From positions 1 through 6,038 of the forward strand of contig CALAWP010000002.1 in the NCBI GenBank assembly GCA_937895345.1: 6,038 nucleotides of DNA, written 5' to 3'. The notes beneath the pieces were generated by a model. It saw only the letters and a list, made by a program, of their open reading frames with translations, was not told the DNA's origin and searched no databases. Source of the stretch: an uncultured Paenibacillus sp. (GTDB lineage Bacteria > Bacillota > Bacilli > Paenibacillales > Paenibacillaceae). Position 1 is the stretch's first letter; the number at the start of each line of letters is the position of its first letter. This document shows, one piece after another, positions 1 to 4,778 of the stretch. The position numbers and the translations under genes were made by a program.

Positions 1-564
1 GGAGGCGGCGGCGGTCCGGCGCGCGGCGGAAAGCGCGGCCGCTTCAAGGCGCAGCCCGGCGAAGGCGGAGGCGGCCCGAGCGGCGACATTGGCGGCCTCG
101 AGGGCAATCCATGGGTCGCGGCGCCGGGCCGCCGTTCGGGCGGCGCTGGCGCGGAGCGCGACGGCGCGCCCGGAGATGGGCGGGACGATGCCGTGAAGCT
201 GGACGTCCCGCGCGATATGTGGGGCTTGCCGATCCGCGGCGGCGGCAGCGGCGATGACCGCGACGAGCGCCGCGGACGCGGCGTCAGCCTCGGTGCCGGC
301 GGCAAGACCGGCCGCGGCCAAGGCGGCCGAGCCGGTGGCCGAGGCAACGGCCCCGGCGTCGGCGGGTTCGCCCGCGGCGGCGCTGGCGGCAGCAAGCGCA
401 AAGGCGCTTCCGCCACCGGCGTTTTTAACGGCAACGGCCGCTCGGGCGGCGAGGTCATCCCGATCGGCGAAGCAGCCGGAAGAAGCGGCAAGCCAAAGAA
501 GAATAACGGCAAAAAGTCGAAGACCACCTCGATGAAATCTTTTGTCCGCAAAAAGAAACGGTAG
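1..564 (+). CDS. rnr: C-terminal tail of probable ribonuclease R (5' end outside window)
   Basis: The frame is open from base 1 to a TAG at 562-564, giving 187 residues of a longer protein. No folded domain is visible. The segment is low complexity, dominated by Gly, Arg, Ala and Ser, with the short motif DMWGLPIRGGG at about residues 72-82 and a very basic end (GKPKKNNGKKSK, then SFVRKKKR). Family knowledge: RNase R is a processive 3'-5' exoribonuclease (cold-shock, RNB and S1 domains) with a basic tail. In E. coli this Lys-rich tail is needed for engagement with tmRNA-SmpB and for decay of non-stop mRNA. Paenibacillaceae RNase R proteins carry long Gly/Lys-rich extensions with a similar MWGLP motif, as far as I recall. 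Position upstream of smpB and ssrA supports the call. The catalytic and S1 domains lie outside the window, so the identity is inferred from tail composition and gene order. Another basic RNA-binding protein is possible. Confidence 0.62.
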   Translation, partial: GGGGGPARGGKRGRFKAQPGEGGGGPSGDIGGLEGNPWVAAPGRRSGGAGAERDGAPGDGRDDAVKLDVPRDMWGLPIRGGGSGDDRDERRGRGVSLGAGGKTGRGQGGRAGGRGNGPGVGGFARGGAGGSKRKGASATGVFNGNGRSGGEVIPIGEAAGRSGKPKKNNGKKSKTTSMKSFVRKKKR

Positions 565-596
565 CGTGGAGTAACATCTATATTTGTGTCGGACAG

Positions 597-628
597 CCGG
601 GGGTTCGCTCTATAGAGCGAGCCCCCGG
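597..628 (+). terminator. Strong hairpin after rnr, without a U-tract
   Basis: Arms 597-610 (CCGGGGGTTCGCTC) and 615-628 pair over 14 bp with a single G-U wobble, closing a TATA loop at 611-614. The hairpin begins 32 nt after the rnr stop codon. It is followed by GTGTTGTAAG rather than a run of T, so it is not a textbook intrinsic terminator. It may block 3' exonucleases or act with a termination factor. It lies immediately before the first 51-bp repeat. Confidence 0.55.
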
Positions 629-632
629 GTGT

Positions 633-1823
633 TGTAAGTTCACGAACGACCTTAGAGCGTGTACCCAACCGTCCGAATGGAGCTTTAAGTTCACGAACGA
701 CCTTAGAGCGAGTGCCCAACCGTCCGGATGGAGCTGTAAGTTCATGAGCGACCTTAGAGCGTGTGCTGAACCGTCCGAACAGAGCTGCAAGTTCACGAAC
801 GACCTTAGAGTGAGTGCCCAACCGTCCGGATGGAGCTGTAAGTTCATGAACGACCTTAGAGCGTGTGCGGAACCGTCCGAACGGAGCTCTAAGTTCACGA
901 ATGACCTTAGAGCGTGTGCCGAACCGTCCGAATGGTACTGTAAGTTCACGAGCGACCTTAGAGCGTGTGTCCAACCGTCTGAGTGGAGCTGTAAGTTCAT
1001 GAACGACCTTAGAGCGTGTGCCGAACCGTCCGAACGGAGCTGTAAGTTCACGAACGACCTTAGAACGTGTGTCCGACCGTCCGAATGGTGCTGTAAGTCC
1101 ACAAACAACCTTAGAGCGTGTGCCCAACCGTCCAAATGGAGCTGTAAGTTCATGAACGACCTTAGAGCGTGTGCCCAACCGTCCGAGTGGTACTGTAAGT
1201 TCACGAGCGACCTTAGAGCGTGTGCTCAACCGTCCGAATGGAGCTGTAAGTTCATATACGACCTTAGAGCGTGTGCGGAACCGTCCGAACAGAGCTGCAA
1301 GTTCACGAACGACCTTAGAGCGTGTGTCCGACCGTCCGAGTGGAGCTGTAAGTTCATGAACGACCTTAGAGCGAGCGTCCAACCGTCCGAGTGGAGCTGT
1401 AAGTTCATGAACGACCTTAGAGCGTGGGTCCAACCGTCCGAATGGTACTGTAGGTTCACGAACGACCTTAGAGCGTGTGCCGAACCGTCCGAATGGTGCT
1501 GTTAGTTCGCGAACGACCTTAGAACGTGTACCGAACCGTCCGAGTGTGCTGTAAGTTCGCGAACGACCTTAGAGCGTGTGCCCAACCGTCCGAATGGAGC
1601 TGCAAGTTCGTGAACGACCTTAGAGCGTGTGGCCAACCGTCCGAATGGTGCTGTAAGTTCGCGAACGACCTTAGAGCGTGTGCCGAACCGTCCGAATGGT
1701 GCTGTAAGTTCGCGAACGACCTTAGAGCGTGTGCCGAACCGTCCGAATGGTGCTGTAAGTTCGCGAACGACCTTAGAACGTGTACCGAACCGTCCGAGTG
1801 TGCTGTAAGTTCGCGAACGACCT
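633..1823. repeat. 51-bp tandem repeat array, 23 full units plus a partial unit
   Basis: Units start at 633, 684, 735 and then every 51 bp to 1500. Units 18 (1500) and 23 (1754) are 50 bp long, having lost one base in GAATGGTGC (GAGTGTGC). The partial 24th unit starts at 1804 and departs from consensus after GAACGACCT. Conserved blocks in each unit are GTTCRYGAAC-GACC, CTTAGAGCG and CCGTCCGAATGG. Because 51 is a multiple of 3 and the unit has few stop triplets, four of six frames stay open for long distances, which yields spurious repeat 'proteins' on both strands. Changes between units hit first, second and third codon positions alike in any one frame (for example CAA/GAA, ACG/ATG, AGC/TAC/TGC). 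No ribosome binding site precedes a start, and the 50-bp units shift the frame. I therefore call it non-coding. It is not CRISPR, since there are no unique spacers. Function unknown. Confidence 0.93.
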
Positions 1824-2014
1824 TGAGCGAATGCCGTCGGCCGGTTTTTTCTCCCGTGAGGTATGAACGAGTCCGATCCTCCATATACTAAGGTTGCGGG
1901 CAGGCAGCCCGTTCGAAATTGCATATCCTCGCATACGCAACAAGCCTGAAATAGCGGGAAAGAAAACGGTTTTACAAAAAAGTACGTTGGCAAAATTATA
2001 GTTGATTTTGACCC

Positions 2015-2043
2015 TTGCTTTTTGATGACGGGTGTAGTACACT
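2015..2043 (+). promoter_or_regulatory. Possible upstream sigma-A promoter
   Basis: TTGCTT (2015-2020) and TACACT (2038-2043) are separated by 17 bp. The match to TTGACA/TATAAT is moderate (TTG plus a 4/6 match in the -10 box). Transcription from about 2050 would give either a short RNA ending at the hairpin at 2086-2144 or a leader of roughly 157 nt for the cold-shock gene. It is called on box spacing alone and is tentative. Confidence 0.3.
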
Positions 2044-2085
2044 CAAAGCAATTAAAGCATTGCTGGGATTGATAAGATGAACCTG

Positions 2086-2153
2086 AATTCACATATTGAA
2101 AAGGGTGTCATTGTCATCATGAAGCCTTTTTCAATGTGTGAATTTTTTGTTTT
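2086..2153 (+). terminator. Long hairpin with T-run upstream of csp (terminator or attenuator)
   Basis: The left arm AATTCACATATTGAAAAGG (2086-2104) pairs with 2125-2144 nearly perfectly, with one G-U-type pair and one bulged base. The loop is about 20 nt. The right arm runs into T-rich sequence (2143-2153). This resembles an intrinsic terminator, although the stem is AT-rich and the loop is large. The right arm overlaps the position of the csp -35 box. It could end upstream transcription or attenuate a longer csp leader. Confidence 0.55.
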
Positions 2154-2158
2154 ATAAT
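2130..2158 (+). promoter_or_regulatory. Probable csp promoter
   Basis: A perfect -10 box TATAAT lies at 2153-2158. The best -35 at 17-bp spacing is TTCAAT (2130-2135), a poor match inside the right arm of the preceding hairpin. Transcription would begin near 2165 and give a 5' leader of about 40 nt to the ATG at 2207. That is short compared with the long thermosensitive leaders known for some csp genes. Confidence 0.5.
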
Positions 2159-2206
2159 TGAAACAAATAGGCGCATATTAAATTATTTCGTTTGGAGGAT
2201 TCAAAC

Positions 2207-2407
2207 ATGCAACAAGGTACAGTTAAATGGTTCAACGCAGAGAAAGGCTACGGCTTCATCCAAGTTGAAGGCGGCAACGACGTATTCGTTCACTACTCCG
2301 CAATCACTGGCGACGGCTTCAAGACTCTTGAAGAAGGCCAACAAGTTGAATTCAACGTTGTTGAAGGCAGCCGCGGACCACAAGCAGAAAACGTTGTTAA
2401 GCTGTAA
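2207..2407 (+). CDS. Cold-shock protein, CspA/CspB family
   Basis: A 66-residue single-domain cold-shock protein, the normal size for the family. It binds single-stranded RNA and DNA in the cytoplasm and melts mRNA secondary structure during cold shock or growth. Seen in the sequence: the N-terminal TVKWFNAEKGYGF with RNP1 (KGYGFIQV, about residues 13-20) and RNP2 (DVFVHYSAI, about 25-33), followed by the usual EGQQVEFNVVEGSRGPQA strand region. The start is ATG 2207, placed by GGAGG at 2194-2198 with 8 nt spacing. An in-frame ATG at 2192 lies upstream of that Shine-Dalgarno and is rejected. The gene is monocistronic, with its own -10 box and terminator, and its codon use looks like that of a highly expressed gene. 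Paralogues are usual, so I give no specific gene letter. Its place between rnr and smpB is noteworthy because RNase R is itself cold-induced in E. coli. Confidence 0.97.
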   Translation: MQQGTVKWFNAEKGYGFIQVEGGNDVFVHYSAITGDGFKTLEEGQQVEFNVVEGSRGPQAENVVKL

Positions 2408-2415
2408 TAGCTGAC

Positions 2416-2471
2416 TTCGCGATTACGCGAACAAGACCGCCCTTGACCAGCAGGCTCAAGGGCGGTTTTTC
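2416..2471 (+). terminator. csp intrinsic terminator
   Basis: The main stem is ACCGCCCTTGA (2436-2446) paired with TCAAGGGCGGT (2456-2466), 11 bp with a 9-nt loop, followed by a T-run at 2466-2470. It is preceded by a small hairpin TTCGCG-ATTA-CGCGAA (2416-2431). This is a classical Rho-independent terminator placed just after the csp stop codon. Confidence 0.93.
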
Positions 2472-2518
2472 ATTGCAGGTAAAGAACGGCTGTAGTTAAG
2501 GAATACAAGTGCGGATTC

Positions 2519-2547
2519 TTGATTTTGGCCTATAAAGTTGCTACAAT
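2519..2547 (+). promoter_or_regulatory. smpB sigma-A promoter
   Basis: TTGATT (2519-2524) and TACAAT (2542-2547) have the ideal 17-bp spacing. Transcription would start near 2554, giving a leader of about 64 nt to the smpB ATG at 2618. This promoter lies inside the longest open frame, which supports the shorter SmpB start and shows smpB can be transcribed independently of csp and rnr. Confidence 0.75.
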
Positions 2548-2617
2548 GAAATTCCGAGTCAGCCATGCAAATGTTGGGGATTCGGATAAGCGCCGCGAAG
2601 AATACGAGGTGAATGGC

Positions 2618-3100
2618 ATGGGCGCAAAGAAAAATGACGGCAAGCAGCTTGCCCAAAACAAAAAAGCTTCCCATGACTACTTCATCGAAGAAACGTATGA
2701 GGCGGGCATGGTGCTGAAGGGGACGGAGATCAAGTCGCTGCGGACGGGGCGAGCGAACATTAACGACGCTTTTGCCACGATCCGGAACGGCGAGATGTTC
2801 ATCCACAATATGCATATCAGTCCGTTCGAGCAGGGCAACATCCACAATCCGACCGACCCGACGCGTCCGCGCAAGCTGCTGCTCCACAAGGAGCAGATCG
2901 CCAAGCTGCTCGGCCAGTCGAAGCAGGAAGGGTATACGATTGTACCGCTGAAGATCTACATCCGCAATGGCTATGCGAAGCTGCTGATCGGTCTCGGCAA
3001 GGGCAAAAAGCAATACGACAAGCGCGAATCCGCGGCCAAGCGGGACGCTCAGCGCGACATTCAGCGGATCCTGAAGGAGAAGCAGAAGGTGGCCAGATAG
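2618..3100 (+). CDS. smpB: SsrA-binding protein SmpB
   Basis: A 160-residue protein, the usual length for SmpB. It binds the tRNA-like domain of tmRNA, supports its alanylation, and delivers it to ribosomes stalled on mRNAs without a stop codon. Its C-terminal tail occupies the empty mRNA channel. Diagnostic stretches seen: NKKASHDYFIEETYEAG near the start, LKGTEIKSLR, ANINDAF, DPTRPRKLLLH in the middle (tmRNA contact region), YAKLLIGLGKGKKQYDKR, and a basic helical tail ending EKQKVAR. The start ATG 2618 is chosen because GAGGTG (2606-2611) precedes it by 6 nt and the family begins at this position. The frame continues 33 codons upstream to an ATG at 2519, but that ATG overlaps the promoter -35 box. 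The ssrA gene follows 209 bp downstream, giving the partner pair side by side. Confidence 0.98.
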   Translation: MGAKKNDGKQLAQNKKASHDYFIEETYEAGMVLKGTEIKSLRTGRANINDAFATIRNGEMFIHNMHISPFEQGNIHNPTDPTRPRKLLLHKEQIAKLLGQSKQEGYTIVPLKIYIRNGYAKLLIGLGKGKKQYDKRESAAKRDAQRDIQRILKEKQKVAR

Positions 3101-3169
3101 CGCCAACGCTTCCATGGATGGATCGGGCAAGCTTGCCAGCAACATGATGGGGCAATGCGTGCGGAATCG

Positions 3170-3178
3170 TGTTATACT
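3170..3178 (+). promoter_or_regulatory. Candidate ssrA promoter (extended -10)
   Basis: TGTTATACTAG contains TG-N-TATACT: an extended -10 with TG at 3170-3171 and TATACT at 3173-3178. No convincing -35 is seen at 16-18 bp, as expected for some extended -10 promoters. Transcription from about 3185 would produce a tmRNA precursor with a 5' leader of about 125 nt, to be removed by RNase P. A much weaker pair nearer the gene (TTGTCT 3272, TTTATG 3296) cannot be excluded. Confidence 0.5.
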
Positions 3179-3187
3179 AGTTGTACG

Positions 3188-3208
3188 GCAATGCGGCTGT
3201 CGCATTGC
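3188..3208 (+). other. Hairpin at the predicted 5' end of pre-tmRNA
   Basis: GCAATGCG (3188-3195) and CGCATTGC (3201-3208) form a perfect 8-bp stem with a 5-nt loop. It would sit a few bases from the predicted transcription start. The left-arm sequence GGCAATGCG also occurs at 3151-3159, upstream of the -10 box. There is no T-run, so it is not a terminator. It may stabilise the precursor. Confidence 0.45.
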
Positions 3209-3263
3209 GCAAGCAGTAACAACCTTGCTTCGTTCCTCGACAAGAGGATCCGGCCTTATCGCT

Positions 3264-3298
3264 AAACGCGGTTGTCTTTGCAAGACAATGCGCCGTTT
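3264..3298 (+). other. Stem-loop just upstream of mature tmRNA 5' end
   Basis: TTGTCTT (3272-3278) and AAGACAA (3282-3288) are a perfect 7-bp inverted repeat around a 3-nt loop. An outer AAACG (3264-3268)/CGTTT (3294-3298) stem is separated by a small internal loop. It ends 11 nt before the mature tmRNA start at 3310, so it could be a processing determinant in the precursor or an operator-like DNA palindrome. Confidence 0.45.
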
Positions 3299-3309
3299 AT
3301 GCACATTAC

Positions 3310-3674
3310 GGGGGCGTTTATGGATTCGACGGGGGTTGAACGAGCATGGGTTGCGGGTAGCAGGGAGTCGTCTGCTTCATCAACGCTAAAGCCAATTAAA
3401 TGGCAAACAACAACCTTCTTACGCTGTAGCAGCTTAATAACCTGCTCGCGTGCTCTCGCTCTGTATCGCCCATGTACCGGGATGAGGGCTCAACTTTAGT
3501 GGGATACGCTGTCGCATCTCCGCCTGGGGTGCGCTGAAGAAGACAATCAGGCTGACCTACTGAGTACCCGGTTGCAGGGGGCCTCCGTTGGTGACATCAA
3601 ATCTGCAACTACACCCGTAGAAGCCTGTGTGGCGTAATCTTCGGACAGGGGTTCAAATCCCCTCGCCTCCACCA
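3310..3674 (+). ncRNA. ssrA: Transfer-messenger RNA (tmRNA)
   Basis: A one-piece tmRNA of 365 nt. The 5' end GGGGGCG pairs with CGCCTCC before a genome-encoded ACCA at 3671-3674. The third pair is a G-U wobble, the alanine identity element read by alanyl-tRNA synthetase. The D-loop region TATGGATTCGAC at the 5' end and the T-arm AGGGG-TTCAAAT-CCCCT near the 3' end are both clear. The mRNA-like part starts at GGC 3402 and ends with TAA TAA at 3435-3440, and the intervening 230 nt would hold the pseudoknots. It rescues stalled ribosomes with SmpB and adds a degradation tag to the nascent peptide. Its partner gene smpB lies upstream. Frames called across this region are artefacts. Confidence 0.97.
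3402..3440 (+). other. tmRNA tag-coding segment, tag (A)GKQQPSYAVAA
   Basis: Codons from GGC 3402 read G-K-Q-Q-P-S-Y-A-V-A-A followed by two TAA stops. With the tRNA-borne alanine the added tag is 12 residues. The Gly-Lys start and the Ala-Ala end match the Bacillus-type tag family, and the AVAA ending is also found in Staphylococcus. The alternative frame from GCA 3403 meets a TAG after eight codons, which settles the frame. Proline at tag position 5 of the encoded part is the unusual residue. Confidence 0.93.
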
Positions 3675-3679
3675 TGATG

Positions 3680-3708
3680 AACACCATCCGCATGAGGATG
3701 GTGTTTTT
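3680..3708 (+). terminator. ssrA intrinsic terminator
   Basis: AACACCATCC (3680-3689) pairs perfectly with GGATGGTGTT (3696-3705) around a 6-nt loop. A T-run follows at 3704-3708. It starts 6 nt after the encoded CCA end of tmRNA. Confidence 0.93.
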
Positions 3709-3712
3709 GCTT

Positions 3713-3727
3713 TATAGTAATACTATA
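3713..3727. promoter_or_regulatory. 15-bp perfect palindrome, operator-like, before HNH gene
   Basis: TATAGTA-A-TACTATA is a perfect inverted repeat around one central base. It sits between the ssrA terminator and the HNH gene start and contains -10-like hexamers (TATAGT, TACTAT) on both strands. Its symmetry and place suggest a repressor site over a promoter. No good -35 box was found, so this is tentative. Confidence 0.35.
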
Positions 3728-3761
3728 GGCTAGAGCATGTCGTACAGATGGAGTGAAATTT

Positions 3762-4217
3762 GTGAATCATAGTTATGATGGAGAGAAACCATTGATAGCG
3801 GTACTCAACATGGATGGTCAACAACTAACACCATGTGTGCCCCATCGGGCTTGGCGGGAAGTTGAGCGATCGCGAGCTGTCTGGATTGATGAGCAAACGA
3901 TCCAATTACTCTATAATCCGTTCTTATTTCGGAACTATCGAAAAGCTGCATTGAAACGAGATCATTACACTTGTTTGTGGTGCGGACGAGACGCCACGAC
4001 AGTGGACCATATTATCCCCTCAAGCAAAGGCGGCTCGGATCTTCCGCAAAACCTGATCGCTTCATGCAGCGAATGCAATACGAAACGAGGAAACCGTCCT
4101 GCATTGTTTTTTCTCAAAGAAAACACTCACTCTGTTCCAAATCTTATCAAGCTTTGCTGGCGTATCTTAATAGCTAAATACAAACATCGACAAATGAAAA
4201 ATGGAACACATGAGTAA
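3762..4217 (+). CDS. HNH endonuclease family protein
   Basis: A protein of about 151 residues with one C-terminal HNH nuclease domain. Numbered from GTG 3762, the zinc-binding cysteines are Cys71 and Cys74 (CLWC) and Cys102 and Cys105 (CSEC). The metal/catalytic core is Asp82-His83 in VDHIIPSSKGG, with Asn97 in the QNL turn and Asn106. These are the standard pieces of the zinc-ribbon HNH fold that cuts DNA with a divalent metal. The N-terminal 65 residues are not recognised. The start GTG 3762 follows GGAGTG (3750-3755) at good spacing. A GTG at 3753 in the same frame overlaps that site and is less likely. Similar lone HNH proteins are common in Paenibacillus-like genomes, but substrate and role are unknown. 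No restriction methyltransferase, intron or phage packaging gene is adjacent, so neither restriction nor homing is shown. Confidence 0.88.
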   Translation: MNHSYDGEKPLIAVLNMDGQQLTPCVPHRAWREVERSRAVWIDEQTIQLLYNPFLFRNYRKAALKRDHYTCLWCGRDATTVDHIIPSSKGGSDLPQNLIASCSECNTKRGNRPALFFLKENTHSVPNLIKLCWRILIAKYKHRQMKNGTHE

Positions 4218-4405
4218 GGCCTTATAATTGTTGTTTAGACTCGACCGAAGTCTATGCAGGAATCATGACGGCTCATTAAATTTTGCCGACAATCAATCTA
4301 AAGGTGCTTTTTATTCATTAAAAATAAAATGGCCGGACATGCATGATATTTAAATTTTATGGGAACCTTGTAGTGTAACAAGATCACTATGAGGAGCAGA
4401 TGTGT

Positions 4406-4630
4406 ATGAAAACATTCAATACTATTGCGCTTGCTTTGCTGATTGTGGGCGGCCTCAATTGGTTGTTGGTGGGGCTCTTTAAATTTGATTTAGTGGCCTC
4501 CATATTTGGAGGTCAGGACTCTGTATTGTCTCGGATCATTTATGTTATTGTCGGAATTTGCGCGATTTATGCGTTCAAATTTTTTAATGATGTAAGTGGA
4601 GAAGGTCAGATAGGCACGCACTCAAGGTGA
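4406..4630 (+). CDS. DUF378 family small membrane protein (YuzA-like)
   Basis: A 74-residue protein with two hydrophobic helices: about residues 4-24 (IALALLIVGGLNWLLVGLF) and about 42-60 (LSRIIYVIVGICAIYAF). The GGLNWLLVGLF motif followed by DLVASIFG and SRIIY is the hallmark of DUF378, a family of short two-helix membrane proteins including B. subtilis YuzA; its function is unknown. The start ATG 4406 is favoured because GAGGAG (4391-4396) is 9 nt upstream. ATG 4400 in the same frame is only 3 nt away. The last 12 residues are polar and probably lie outside the membrane. The gene stands alone, with its own terminator, and I could not identify a convincing promoter in the 190 bases before it. 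Confidence 0.9.
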   Translation: MKTFNTIALALLIVGGLNWLLVGLFKFDLVASIFGGQDSVLSRIIYVIVGICAIYAFKFFNDVSGEGQIGTHSR

Positions 4631-4663
4631 ACCGGAGTGATGGTATGCCTTCAAGTCGACCAG

Positions 4664-4690
4664 AAAAGACACCGTTGACGGTGTCTTTTT
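4664..4690 (+). terminator. Intrinsic terminator after DUF378 gene
   Basis: AAAAGACACCG (4664-4674) pairs with CGGTGTCTTTT (4679-4689) around TTGA, 11 bp perfect, ending in a T-run (4686-4690). The A-rich and T-rich flanks would let it work in both directions, although no convergent gene is close. Confidence 0.93.
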
Positions 4691-4778
4691 GCTTTCACAA
4701 GCTTTTTTTTTAAAATTGACTAAAAACCTGCGGCTGGAGGAACGTTATGAAATAAACAATGGTGAAGGGGTACGAATT

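Larger units (their letters stand above)
1824..2206. other. Gene-free stretch between repeat array and csp
   Basis: About 380 bases with no credible gene. From left to right it holds a GC-rich remnant ending in GGCCGGTTTTTT (about 1839-1850), a small 5-bp hairpin CGGGC/GCCCG at 1897-1911, AT-rich DNA with weak promoter-like boxes, the long terminator-like hairpin at 2086-2144, and the csp promoter and ribosome binding site. A 26-codon frame at 2077-2157 overlaps the hairpin and lacks a good ribosome binding site, so I do not call it. Confidence 0.6.

Noticed and set aside
578..1204. Minus-strand frames with 17-residue repeats (also at 1226-1459, 1502-2092 and 1519-1884)
   Set aside because: They come from the same repeat array read on the other strand, with frames broken by the 50-bp units and no start signals. 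Their non-repeat portions match no family I recognise.
744..1505. 253-codon plus-strand frame of 17-residue Cys-rich repeats
   Set aside because: It is an artefact of the 51-bp tandem repeat. Three other frames are similarly open, there is no ribosome binding site, and variation ignores codon position.
633..1823. CRISPR array
   Set aside because: Units are contiguous and similar along their whole 51 bp. There are no unique spacers and no cas genes.
2077..2157. 26-codon frame starting ATGAACCTG
   Set aside because: It overlaps the terminator-like hairpin, has only a poor ribosome binding site, and resembles no known peptide.
2519..2617. N-terminal extension of SmpB from ATG 2519
   Set aside because: The extension covers the promoter boxes at 2519-2547, and the normal SmpB start at 2618 has a good ribosome binding site.
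3126..3137. GGCAAGCTTGCC palindrome after smpB as a terminator
   Set aside because: There is no loop and no T-run. It is a short perfect palindrome and cannot form a normal terminator hairpin.
2456..3304. 282-codon minus-strand frame opposite smpB
   Set aside because: It is a shadow of the GC-rich smpB gene, with no recognisable domain and no ribosome binding site.
3114..3499. Plus-strand frames over the tmRNA region
   Set aside because: They lie in the tmRNA leader and the structured RNA. The tmRNA ends, tag and terminator explain the sequence.
3650..3674. Mobile-element attachment site at the tmRNA 3' end
   Set aside because: I found no second copy of the tmRNA 3' sequence and no integrase in the window.
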